A stretch of 9,260 bases of DNA from Methanobacteriota archaeon (GTDB lineage Archaea > Thermoplasmatota > JASEFT01 > JAUWIS01), in contig JAUWIS010000021.1 in NCBI GenBank assembly GCA_030605245.1, forward strand, positions 1 to 9,260, read 5' to 3'. The position numbers and the translations under genes were made by a program. The notes beneath the pieces were generated by a model, which saw only the letters and a program-made list of their open reading frames with translations, did not search any database and was not told the DNA's origin. Position 1 is the first letter of the stretch; every line of letters starts with the position of its first letter. Shown here in pieces: positions 1 to 5,655 of this stretch.

Positions 1-1380
1 CTACATGTTCCAGGCATAGAGGCAAACATAAAACTTCTTGAGATGTCACACGACATTTCCAGGGGTGCAACTGAGAGAGCGAAAAAGGCAATAAAATTTG
101 TTACAGCATCTATTTCAGCTACAATGTTCTTCATATTCCTCAGGGACTGGCCGCTGTGGGGTGAAACAACAGTACTTGACAAACTTTTCGGCAGTAAATA
201 CTATGGGTACGGCGAGTTCATTCAACCGTATGAGACTGCAAAATATACCCATCTGGGTTTTGGTCTCATACCAATCCAACTTGGTGTAGGATGGTTTATG
301 AAGTTCAGGGTAGCATTACTTGTCTCCCTTGGCACACTGCTTCAGTGGTTTGTAATAATTCCTTTAGCAGTTTCTATTAACACACCGGTATATTATCCAT
401 CAGAAAATGCATACTTCAATATTGTAGATATGGTTCCTGCTATTGCTCCTGCCCCAGCATTGGTTGCGTTTAAAATGATTGGAAGGCTTATAGCAATTGG
501 TGCAATACTCGGGGGTGGCATCACAGGTCTGCTGAAAATGGCTCCAGCATTCAAAACTGCGACATCTGATGTTTTTAAGATAAAAAAGGGTGAAAGAAAG
601 GACTACATAGAGGGCAGGGGATGGTATGAATGGCCTGTGACACATATAAAGGTGATGGCAGTCATATGCCTTATATCCGTAACAATAGTATTTACGATGG
701 GGGGTTACCCATTCCTGGAGTCATTAATATTGTCTGTTATATTGGTTGGTACAACATTTTTCCTGGGAGCAATCGCGGTCAAGGTCATGGGTGAAACAGG
801 CTCTGAGCCTGTATCAGGCACCTCATTTCTGGTTCTGCTTCTCCTGATAGCTATTTTCATGCTCATGGGCACAGATGTCAGCACTACGGCTGTCATGGCG
901 ATTATTGGCACAACCGTTTTTGGCGGTGCTATATCAATGTCTGGTGACATCATATGGGATTTCAAATCAGGTATATATTGTGGTAACAGACCATATCATT
1001 TGATGAAAGGTGAACTCCTTGGTATTGTACCAGGTGCTATCGCAGGTGGAATTGGTGCGGTGGTACTCTCAATAGGTCTGGCAACAGGGAAACTGAATCT
1101 AATCGCTCCTCAGGCACACGCATTTGCAACAACAGTTCTTGTGGTTCTAAGCCCTCAAACAGGGGCGCAGACTGTGCAACTGCTTGCACTCGGCTTTGGC
1201 ATAGGTGTTTTTGCTGAACTTATGACTGGTATGGGGACAGCGTTTGGGCTTGGTATGTATTTCCCGTTGTCTTTGACCCTGCCTATGCTTCTTGGTGGTG
1301 GTTTGCGAGATTTATGGGAGAAGAAATGGCTTGAGCCAAAGGTTAAAAAGGAGAAATGGGATGAAAAAACCAAACCATGA
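1..1380 (+). CDS. OPT-family oligopeptide/metal-chelate transporter, 5'-partial
   Basis: This is an integral membrane protein of the oligopeptide transporter (OPT/YSL) family, which imports peptides or metal chelates by cation symport. The first ATG is at 43, but the frame is open without a stop from base 1 and those 14 codons read like OPT sequence (GIEANIKLLE), so the gene begins upstream of the window. About ten hydrophobic segments are visible. Family signatures are GETGSEPVSG (about 790-819) and the SGDIIWDFKSG stretch (about 940-972), followed by the glycine-rich GIVPGAIAGG segment. OPT proteins are usually about 600-650 aa; 459 codons are visible here. The frame ends in a charged tail and TGA, and the expected last helix lies in another frame (see 1377-1487). 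The family call is firm; the substrate cannot be read from sequence. Confidence 0.9.
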   Translation, partial: LHVPGIEANIKLLEMSHDISRGATERAKKAIKFVTASISATMFFIFLRDWPLWGETTVLDKLFGSKYYGYGEFIQPYETAKYTHLGFGLIPIQLGVGWFMKFRVALLVSLGTLLQWFVIIPLAVSINTPVYYPSENAYFNIVDMVPAIAPAPALVAFKMIGRLIAIGAILGGGITGLLKMAPAFKTATSDVFKIKKGERKDYIEGRGWYEWPVTHIKVMAVICLISVTIVFTMGGYPFLESLILSVILVGTTFFLGAIAVKVMGETGSEPVSGTSFLVLLLLIAIFMLMGTDVSTTAVMAIIGTTVFGGAISMSGDIIWDFKSGIYCGNRPYHLMKGELLGIVPGAIAGGIGAVVLSIGLATGKLNLIAPQAHAFATTVLVVLSPQTGAQTVQLLALGFGIGVFAELMTGMGTAFGLGMYFPLSLTLPMLLGGGLRDLWEKKWLEPKVKKEKWDEKTKP

Positions 1381-1487
1381 AAGTGATGGATACATACATG
1401 GTTGCCACAGGCCTGATTGTTGGTGAGGCAATAATGGGCACAATTATTGCATTCTATCTCATGCGCGATATAATTGGGATAATATGA
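1377..1487 (+). CDS. Displaced C-terminal helix of the OPT transporter (-1 frame)
   Basis: This 36-codon frame starts with an ATG that overlaps the transporter's TGA (ATGA, 1377-1380). It encodes a short polar lead and one hydrophobic segment, YMVATGLIVGEAIMGTIIAF, which looks like the final transmembrane helix of OPT proteins as I recall the family (a G-L-I-x-G-E-x-x-x-G pattern). It lies in the -1 frame relative to the main ORF. A TGA in this frame at 1362-1364 limits any frame change to about 1365-1377, a stretch that contains an A6 run (1364-1369). Three readings are possible: a frameshift mutation or assembly error in the A run, translational slippage on A6, or a genuinely split, translationally coupled subunit. 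No ribosome-binding site is well placed for the ATG at 1377, so independent initiation would depend on coupling. Confidence 0.65.
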   Translation: MKVMDTYMVATGLIVGEAIMGTIIAFYLMRDIIGII

Positions 1488-1585
1488 AGAAAAAAACAAG
1501 GGAATTATTAATGAAGGCAGTAGCAATACTGATTATTCTTTTGATGATAATAGCGATATTTGTGCAACTAATAACAGCACAGTAA
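1484..1585 (+). CDS. Small single-helix membrane protein, 33 aa
   Basis: A 33-codon ORF whose ATG overlaps the previous TGA (ATGA, 1484-1487), in the same coupled arrangement as the ORF before it. It reads as a basic N-terminus (MKKKTRELLMK) followed by one strongly hydrophobic segment at about residues 11-29 and a short polar end, a typical one-pass membrane micropeptide with a cytosolic N-terminus by the positive-inside rule. The stop is TAA at 1583-1585, directly before a T8 run. I do not recognise a family. The tight coupling suggests co-production with the transporter, perhaps as an accessory subunit; this is inference. It could be chance sequence, but the ATGA overlap, basic start and clean hydrophobic helix argue for a real gene. 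Confidence 0.5.
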   Translation: MKKKTRELLMKAVAILIILLMIIAIFVQLITAQ

Positions 1586-1593
1586 TTTTTTTT
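1586..1593 (+). terminator. Poly-T terminator of the OPT operon
   Basis: Eight consecutive T residues directly after the TAA of the 33-aa ORF. Oligo-T tracts on the coding strand are the usual intrinsic termination signal in archaea. The tract overlaps the stop codon of the convergent gene at 1592. Confidence 0.5.
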
Positions 1594-2014
1594 ATTCAAT
1601 CCCTAATTTTCTCCATTTTCTTTTCGCGGTTACAATCTCAGGTGCAAGGAAAGCATACTGAAATCTTTGCCCAAGCGTAAACTTCCAGGGTTTTCTTGGA
1701 AGTTTTTTCACTAAGTCATTCAATACCTTTCTAATATCCTTTGCATTTTCTTTATTCACATCATCAAGTTCAATAAAATGCATGATGCCTGAATGCGTCA
1801 TCTTTGCGTCATATAAATCCATAATAAACTCTGAAGGTTCTTTAACGACAAATCTGAACGCATAAGCAAACTTCGGCATAGGCATTATCACCACCATCCG
1901 GGTGTAATGCTTCTGGGTTGTTTCTCTTTCAAATTTAAAGTTTAAGTCCTCTAAAACCTTTCTGAGTACGGTTGATGTGCTTCTGGCATTGAATGAGATT
2001 GGTAGTTGAATCAT
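1592..2014 (-). CDS. Hypothetical protein, 140 aa, divergent from tsr3
   Basis: I do not recognise this family. The ATG at 2014 is the only start available, because an in-frame TAA lies at 2023-2021. The product is soluble and cysteine-free, with alternating strand and helix segments: MIQLPISFNARS, a helix at about residues 14-25, hydrophobic strands around 40-46 and 52-58, and a helix at about 88-104. The C-terminus is basic and aromatic (LPRKPWKFTLGQRFQY, then TAKRKWRK), which could suit nucleic-acid or ribosome contact. It ends in TAA against the OPT operon and shares a roughly 30-bp promoter region with tsr3. A role near rRNA processing would be guesswork from position only. Gene reality is likely from its length, compact spacing and globular composition. 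Confidence 0.75.
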   Translation of the reverse strand: MIQLPISFNARSTSTVLRKVLEDLNFKFERETTQKHYTRMVVIMPMPKFAYAFRFVVKEPSEFIMDLYDAKMTHSGIMHFIELDDVNKENAKDIRKVLNDLVKKLPRKPWKFTLGQRFQYAFLAPEIVTAKRKWRKLGIE

Positions 2015-2019
2015 AAGCC

Positions 2020-2027
2020 TTTATACT
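2020..2027 (+). promoter_or_regulatory. TATA box of tsr3
   Basis: TTTATACT, centred at about 2023.5, lies 24-25 bp before the preferred tsr3 ATG at 2048 and 18-19 bp before the alternative ATG at 2042. The spacing fits leaderless transcription starting at or just next to ATG 2048. On the other strand, CATTAATA (2044-2037) lies about 26 bp before the divergent gene's ATG at 2014 and may be its box. Confidence 0.5.
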
Positions 2028-2047
2028 TTACAGTCCTATTAATGTTT

Positions 2048-2542
2048 ATGATTAAACTCATTGTCTATCGTCTGCCTCAGTGCAATCCCAAAAGATGCAC
2101 TGCATTAAAAATGAAAAAATTCGGACTTGCAAAAATTGTAAGGCGAATCCCAAGAAAAGGAATCATTCTGAACCCGTATGCAAAAAGGATATTGTCAAAA
2201 AAGGATTTGGAATATGCAAAAAAACATGGGATTGTATGTCTGGACTGCTCTTGGAAAAATGCTGAAAAAATATTTTCAAAAACAAAAACAGAAAGACAAA
2301 GGCGCCTGCCTTTTCTTCTTGCAGCAAACCCAGTAAACTATGCAAAACCATTCAAACTCACGACACTTGAGGCTTTCGTAGCCAGTTTATATACCCTGGG
2401 ATTCAAAGAAGATGCTGAGAAAATACTTAAAATATACAGCTGGGGTGAAGGTTTCCTGAAACTCAACAGAGAACTTTTGGATGAATATGAGAAAGCAAAG
2501 GATGGTGAGGAGATGAGAAAAATAGAGGAAGGGTTTATCTGA
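2048..2542 (+). CDS. tsr3: rRNA aminocarboxypropyltransferase Tsr3 (DUF367)
   Basis: Tsr3 transfers the 3-amino-3-carboxypropyl group of S-adenosylmethionine to a small-subunit rRNA nucleotide near the decoding centre, a late step in 30S/40S maturation. The 164-aa length fits archaeal members. The N-terminal RLI-like segment, VYRLPQCNPKRCTALKM, carries the two expected cysteines. The SAM-binding DUF367 core follows: ILNPYAKRILSKKD, GIVCLDCSW, RRLPFLLAANPVNYAKPFK, then a helical part with LTTLEAFVASL and SWGEGFLKLN. Start choice: ATG 2048 gives MIKLIVYRLPQCNP, matching the family start and the TATA spacing; ATG 2042 adds two residues, and a longer frame from 2006 would run over the promoter. 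It is divergent from the 140-aa gene. The family is certain; the exact start is less so. Confidence 0.93.
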   Translation: MIKLIVYRLPQCNPKRCTALKMKKFGLAKIVRRIPRKGIILNPYAKRILSKKDLEYAKKHGIVCLDCSWKNAEKIFSKTKTERQRRLPFLLAANPVNYAKPFKLTTLEAFVASLYTLGFKEDAEKILKIYSWGEGFLKLNRELLDEYEKAKDGEEMRKIEEGFI

Positions 2543-2569
2543 AAACCATGGTTTTCTGGAAAACAGAAA
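2541..2569. terminator. Overlapping inverted repeats between convergent genes
   Basis: A perfect 16-bp palindrome, GAAAACCATGGTTTTC (2541-2556), overlaps a second inverted repeat, TTTCTG (2553-2558) with CAGAAA (2564-2569). They begin at the tsr3 stop and lie between tsr3 and the convergent AGT-EndoV gene. A two-sided termination or 3'-end structure is plausible. No long T run follows on either strand, so the assignment is tentative. Confidence 0.3.
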
Positions 2570-2593
2570 TTTGGATGTTATTCCTTACTTTCA

Positions 2594-3538
2594 TCAACTT
2601 TCTTCCCTCCTTCTTTTTCCGATCATATCTGCCATCCTTATAGGCTCAGGTATCCTGTATTTGCAGAATCCTTGCACAACCTTTAATGAGCTTTCAAAGG
2701 AAATCTTATGCCCGGGGGAAACAAATATTGGCTTAGCATTTTTTGATGATTTGAAACAGAAACCAATCATTTTGTTTTTATAGATTATTCTTGAAAAATC
2801 TCCTTGTTTTTTTGGAATGAATTCTGGTTTGCCGCAGAGCAGGGTTTTTGCAACACCAATAGTAGGAATATCCAATAATATACCTGCATGGGATGCAAGA
2901 CCTATTCCAAAAGGATGTAGAACACCATTTCCATCAATCATCAAAACAGTTGGTTTCTCTTTTAACGATTCCACAGTTTTCTTGATAACAGGATACTCCC
3001 TGAATGATAAATATATTGAGATGTAAGGAAAATCTATTTTTGTTCTAACAGTTTTTTCATCAATTACTTTTTTTGTATCATAATCAAAAATTACACAACT
3101 GCCATAAGTATTATTCTTAGAATAGGATACATCAACACCAGCAATGGTCTCAATTTTTTTAAAAGAATCTTCAAGAACAACCTTTTTACTTATTTTTATC
3201 TGTTCATCTCTCAGTTTTTTAAGAGGATAATCTGTGACAAAGTCAGAAAAAAGAATACTTGAAAAAGATCTCACTTTTCCATCAACAATTTTTATTCCTT
3301 CACCTCTCAATAACTCAATCTTCTTTTTCACTCCAAGTGTGTACCCTCCGATTTTTCCATCAGAATAAACAACCCTGTGGCATGGTATCTGGATCAGTTT
3401 TGGATTCTCATTAAGTATTCTTCCAACCGCCCTTGCTGCCCTGACATCACCAAGCGCAGTCGCAATCTTAGCATATGTAGATATTCTTCCCGAAGGAATC
3501 TGCGAAACAAGATTGTAAACTGTTTGATAAATGTTCAT
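2594..3538 (-). CDS. Bifunctional O6-alkylguanine-DNA alkyltransferase / endonuclease V
   Basis: One chain carries two DNA-repair activities: direct dealkylation of O6-alkylguanine, and cleavage one nucleotide 3' of deoxyinosine (deaminated adenine). Numbering from the longer alternative ATG at 3577, the alkyltransferase DNA-binding/active-site domain spans about 14-95. It has the arginine finger in RAARAVG (R49), the Asn hinge (N58), the acceptor cysteine in PCHRVV (C66) and a Glu in KKIELL (E88). The separate N-terminal AGT domain is absent. Endonuclease V fills about 105-327 with all expected residues: AGVDVSY (D149), SFREYP (E194), LMIDGNGVLHPFG (D215), GVAK (K244) and SPGH (H290). I prefer ATG 3538, which starts right at the alkyltransferase fold; ATG 3577 would add 13 residues. 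Such a fusion is known from Ferroplasma acidarmanus and relatives. It stands alone, convergent with tsr3. Confidence 0.95.
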   Translation of the reverse strand: MNIYQTVYNLVSQIPSGRISTYAKIATALGDVRAARAVGRILNENPKLIQIPCHRVVYSDGKIGGYTLGVKKKIELLRGEGIKIVDGKVRSFSSILFSDFVTDYPLKKLRDEQIKISKKVVLEDSFKKIETIAGVDVSYSKNNTYGSCVIFDYDTKKVIDEKTVRTKIDFPYISIYLSFREYPVIKKTVESLKEKPTVLMIDGNGVLHPFGIGLASHAGILLDIPTIGVAKTLLCGKPEFIPKKQGDFSRIIYKNKMIGFCFKSSKNAKPIFVSPGHKISFESSLKVVQGFCKYRIPEPIRMADMIGKRRREES

Positions 3539-3636
3539 TGAACTTGCAACGATGTGTGTTCTGATAAGATTTATCATGATTAATGTGATTTTATTTGCAT
3601 CTACTCTGCCTCTTATCTTTTAGATTATTATATGAG

Positions 3637-3656
3637 GATATAGCACTGACTATATC
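3637..3656. repeat. Perfect 7-bp inverted repeat in intergenic region
   Basis: GATATAG (3637-3643) and CTATATC (3650-3656) are separated by CACTGA. The repeat lies in the 213-bp AT-rich spacer between the divergent AGT-EndoV gene and the 81-aa ORF. It could be a dimeric regulator site serving either gene, or chance in AT-rich sequence. Apart from promoter-like AT tracts I see nothing else in this spacer. Confidence 0.3.
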
Positions 3657-3721
3657 AATAAAAATAAGAGAAATTTATGTCCCAACAGTAATCCTAAACA
3701 TTTTTTATCATAAGCATTAAA

Positions 3722-3729
3722 TTTATTAT
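3722..3729 (+). promoter_or_regulatory. TATA-like box of the 81-aa gene
   Basis: TTTATTAT, centred about 26 bp before ATG 3752, fits leaderless transcription from that ATG. A second candidate, CTATATTA (3739-3746), would instead place the transcript start near 3769, ahead of the internal ATG at 3785. Confidence 0.4.
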
Positions 3730-3751
3730 CTCATAATCTATATTATTTTTT

Positions 3752-3997
3752 ATGATATGGTCTTTCATCTCGCGTAACCTGACAATGTTTGTTGTTGCAG
3801 AGGACTATGATGAGGCAAAGGCATATTTCAAATCTATGCTATCAAAATACATTACCAGAAATGGAGATGCCACCCTTGATGAAATTATCGAGATTGTAGG
3901 GTTAAATGATGATGGAAAATATGATGAGACATCATCACATGTAGAGTTTACAGAGGAATGGTTAAAGGAAATGAAAATAGAATATGTGTTCAAATAA
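3752..3997 (+). CDS. Small acidic hypothetical protein, 81 aa
   Basis: I do not recognise this protein. It is acidic and probably soluble: a short hydrophobic strand (MFVVA), a helix over about residues 17-35 (EDYDEAKAYFKSMLSKYITR), a second acidic helix (ATLDEIIEIVG), and a C-terminal part ending in WLKEMKIEYVF. There is no cysteine and no signal peptide. The ATG at 3752 has a TATA-like box at the leaderless distance. The internal ATG at 3785 would remove 11 residues (MIWSFISRNLT) and start directly at the first strand; neither has a clear ribosome-binding site. It stops with TAA and is followed within 40 bp by a T7 run, which supports a one-gene transcript. The hairpin array lies just beyond. 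Confidence 0.6.
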   Translation: MIWSFISRNLTMFVVAEDYDEAKAYFKSMLSKYITRNGDATLDEIIEIVGLNDDGKYDETSSHVEFTEEWLKEMKIEYVFK

Positions 3998-4033
3998 AAA
4001 AGAATTGAAGAAAGTCCGATTTACAGAGTCTAA

Positions 4034-4040
4034 TTTTTTT
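4034..4040 (+). terminator. Poly-T terminator after the 81-aa gene
   Basis: Seven consecutive T residues 37 bp after the TAA. The context, TAA-T(n)-ATT, is nearly the same as at the end of the OPT operon. It lies immediately before the first hairpin of the array. Confidence 0.45.
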
Positions 4041-4045
4041 ATTGT

Positions 4046-4253
4046 AGGGAAAGTATAACTTTCCCTTTTACGGAATTTGCGAAGCAAATTCCTAAAATGC
4101 TAGGAAATTGCAAAGCAATTTCCGTCGCATTCTACGGAAAAATCGAAGATTTTTCCTAGAATGCTAGGAAAAAAATGTGAAACATTTTTTTCCGTCGCAT
4201 ACACTCAAAAACTTTTTCTTTGAAAAAGTTTTCTCGTAAGTTGTAGTACAACT
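4046..4253. repeat. Array of seven perfect hairpins with 3-nt loops
   Basis: The 339-bp stretch 3998-4336 has no convincing gene. It holds seven consecutive perfect inverted repeats, each with exactly three unpaired bases: 4046-4066 (arm AGGGAAAGT, loop ATA), 4072-4092 (GGAATTTGC, GAA), 4103-4123 (GGAAATTGC, AAA), 4136-4156 (GGAAAAATC, GAA), 4167-4193 (GGAAAAAAATGT, GAA), 4208-4232 (AAAACTTTTTC, TTT) and 4239-4253 (AGTTGT, AGT). Four of them begin GGAA and end TTCC. The short spacers (TAAAATGCTA, GTCGCATTCTAC, TAGAATGCTA, GTCGCAT) are themselves alternating inverted copies, so the arms can extend: GCATTCTA (4127-4134) pairs with TAGAATGC (4157-4164) around the fourth hairpin. The element could act as a structured RNA, a cruciform or protein-binding site, or a palindrome-rich mobile remnant. 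I cannot name a known family. Confidence 0.85.
4071..4204. repeat. Tandem duplication of a two-hairpin unit
   Basis: Unit A (4071-4134) and unit B (4135-4204) share one layout: C, hairpin, TARAATGCTA, hairpin, GTCGCAT. Hairpin starts are offset by exactly 64 nt (4072 to 4136, 4103 to 4167), and the joins TTCCTAAAATGCTAGGAA (4089-4106) and TTCCTAGAATGCTAGGAA (4153-4170) differ at one base. The stems differ between the units but remain perfectly self-complementary. Unit B's second hairpin is 6 nt longer, 3 on each arm. Confidence 0.75.
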
Positions 4254-4297
4254 CCAGTCAGTACAAACTCCTGTTTTCGTTCTATAGTTCTATATGA

Positions 4298-4325
4298 GGG
4301 GAAAGATTTATAAGTATGTTTCCCC
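4298..4325. promoter_or_regulatory. TATA box of the ATPase gene inside an inverted repeat
   Basis: TTTATAAG (4307-4314) is centred about 26-27 bp before ATG 4337, the leaderless spacing. The box lies exactly in the middle of an inverted repeat with arms GGGGAAA (4298-4304) and TTTCCCC (4319-4325). Just upstream is a direct repeat, TTCTATA (4280-4286 and 4288-4294). A regulator bound to the arms would cover the TATA box, so repression is the natural guess. Confidence 0.5.
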
Positions 4326-4336
4326 CTACAAGTTTT

Positions 4337-5626
4337 ATGAATAAAAAAGTTTTGTCTAAGTATCTTATGGATAAAAAAGAAATTATAAGGAACTTGGATG
4401 TTTTTCCAAGGACAATAGATATAGCTAAAACGAAAAACTTTATTGTGCCCCTAATAGGTCCAAGAAGAGCTGGGAAAAGCTATTGTTTGTATGACCTGAT
4501 AGTCAACAAACTAAAAATAAAAGATGCAGACTTTCTTTTTATGAATTTTGAGGACGCAGAATTGGCAGATATAAATTTCAAAGAAATAGCAAATATAGTA
4601 AATATTCATGAAGAAATTTATGGGAAAAAACCAGAATATACTTTTTTGGATGAAGTGCAAAATGTACAAAACTGGCATAAAGCTGTTAGAAGCTTATTTG
4701 AAACAAAAAAGTATTATATTTTTATTTCTGGCTCTTCTTCAAAACTCTTATCCAAAGAAATTGTTACTTCATAGAGAGGCAGAACTTTGAGTCATACAAT
4801 GCTTCCGCTTTCTTTTAAAGAATTTTTAGGTTTTAAAAAATTTGAATTAAAATCATTTTATTCTACTACGGAAGAGAACAGGATTAAAAATAGTTTAAGA
4901 AACTATTTGAAATTTGGTGGTTTTCCGGACATAGTTTTTGAAAATCAAATCGCAGATAAATTTTTTAGAGAATATATAGATTTAGTCATTTTTAAAGACA
5001 TAGTTGAAAGATATAAAATTAAGAATGTTTTTATAATAAGATTTTTAATTAAAAATATATTAGCATCTTTTTCTAAAGAATTTTCAGTTCATAAAATTTT
5101 TAATATCTTAAAATCACAGAATATTAAAGTAAGCAAAAAAACCCTGTATAATTATACTTCTTATCTTGAAGACGCATTTTTCGTGTTCTTTCTAAGAAAA
5201 TTTTCTTTTTCAGTTCGAGATTCTGAATTATCAATACCTAAATGTTATGTAAACGATACTGGTTTGATAAATTCGGTTTCAACTAATTTCTCACAAAATA
5301 TTGGTAAACTAATGGAAAATGCTGTTTTCCTAGAACTTGAAAGAAGAAAAAAAGCAATGACAAACATTTTTTACTGGAAAAACTCTACTGGAAATGAAGT
5401 TGATTTTGTTGTTAAACAAGGTCTGAGAATAAAGCATCTTATACAAGTATGTTATTCTGTAGAGGATTATGAAACAAAGGAAAGAGAAATTAAGGCTTTG
5501 CTCAAGGCAAACAAAGAGTTGAAATGTAAAAATCTGCTTGTAATTACAGAAGATTATGAGGGTGAGGAAAAAGTAAAAGGAAAAAAGATAAAATACATTC
5601 CTTTGTGGAAATGGCTGTTAAGCTAA
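4337..5626 (+). pseudogene. AAA_14/DUF4143 ATPase interrupted by in-frame TAG
   Basis: This is an ATPase of the large archaeal/bacterial AAA_14 + DUF4143 family, whose cellular role is poorly defined. From ATG 4337 the frame has 429 positions. Walker A is GPRRAGKS (41-48), Walker B TFLDEVQ (D105, E106), and a sensor-like FISGSSSKLL follows. Codon 146 is TAG (4772-4774). The same frame then continues as RGRTLSHTMLPLSFKEF, exactly the expected family text, through a winged-helix-like part (about 247-285) and a nuclease-like fold with GNEVDFVV (352-359) and LIQVCYS, ending in TAA. The usual word at the break is S-L-R-G-R, so TAG most likely replaced TTG by one base. A GAGAGG stretch before TTG 4787 could allow restart of the C-terminal half (4787-5626). 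Start choice: ATG 4337 fits the TATA spacing better than ATG 4316. The 3' half looks more AT-rich than its neighbours. Likely a young pseudogene; stop readthrough or amber decoding is the alternative. Confidence 0.8.
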
Positions 5627-5655
5627 TAATCTGAGTTCACACTTTATATCTGTGT

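Noticed and set aside
797..811. Near-perfect palindrome CAGGCTC/GAGCCTG in the transporter gene
   Set aside because: It lies in the codons of the conserved GETGSEP motif, and codon choice explains it.
1155..1526. Minus-strand ORF of 123 codons across the OPT 3' end
   Set aside because: Shadow of the transporter and its small downstream frames; low-complexity His/Cys/Ser-rich text with no domain.
4097..4223. Two short ORFs (ATG 4097 and ATG 4161) in the hairpin array
   Set aside because: Each is 20 codons, has no ribosome-binding site or TATA spacing, and exists only because the duplicated spacer contains ATG.
4046..4253. CRISPR array
   Set aside because: Repeats are not identical, spacers are about 10-12 nt and are themselves inverted copies, and no cas genes are present.
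4787..5626. Independent gene starting at TTG 4787
   Set aside because: It is in the same frame as the ATPase N-terminus and begins in the middle of the family's continuous sequence. Restart is possible, but it is not an independent gene.
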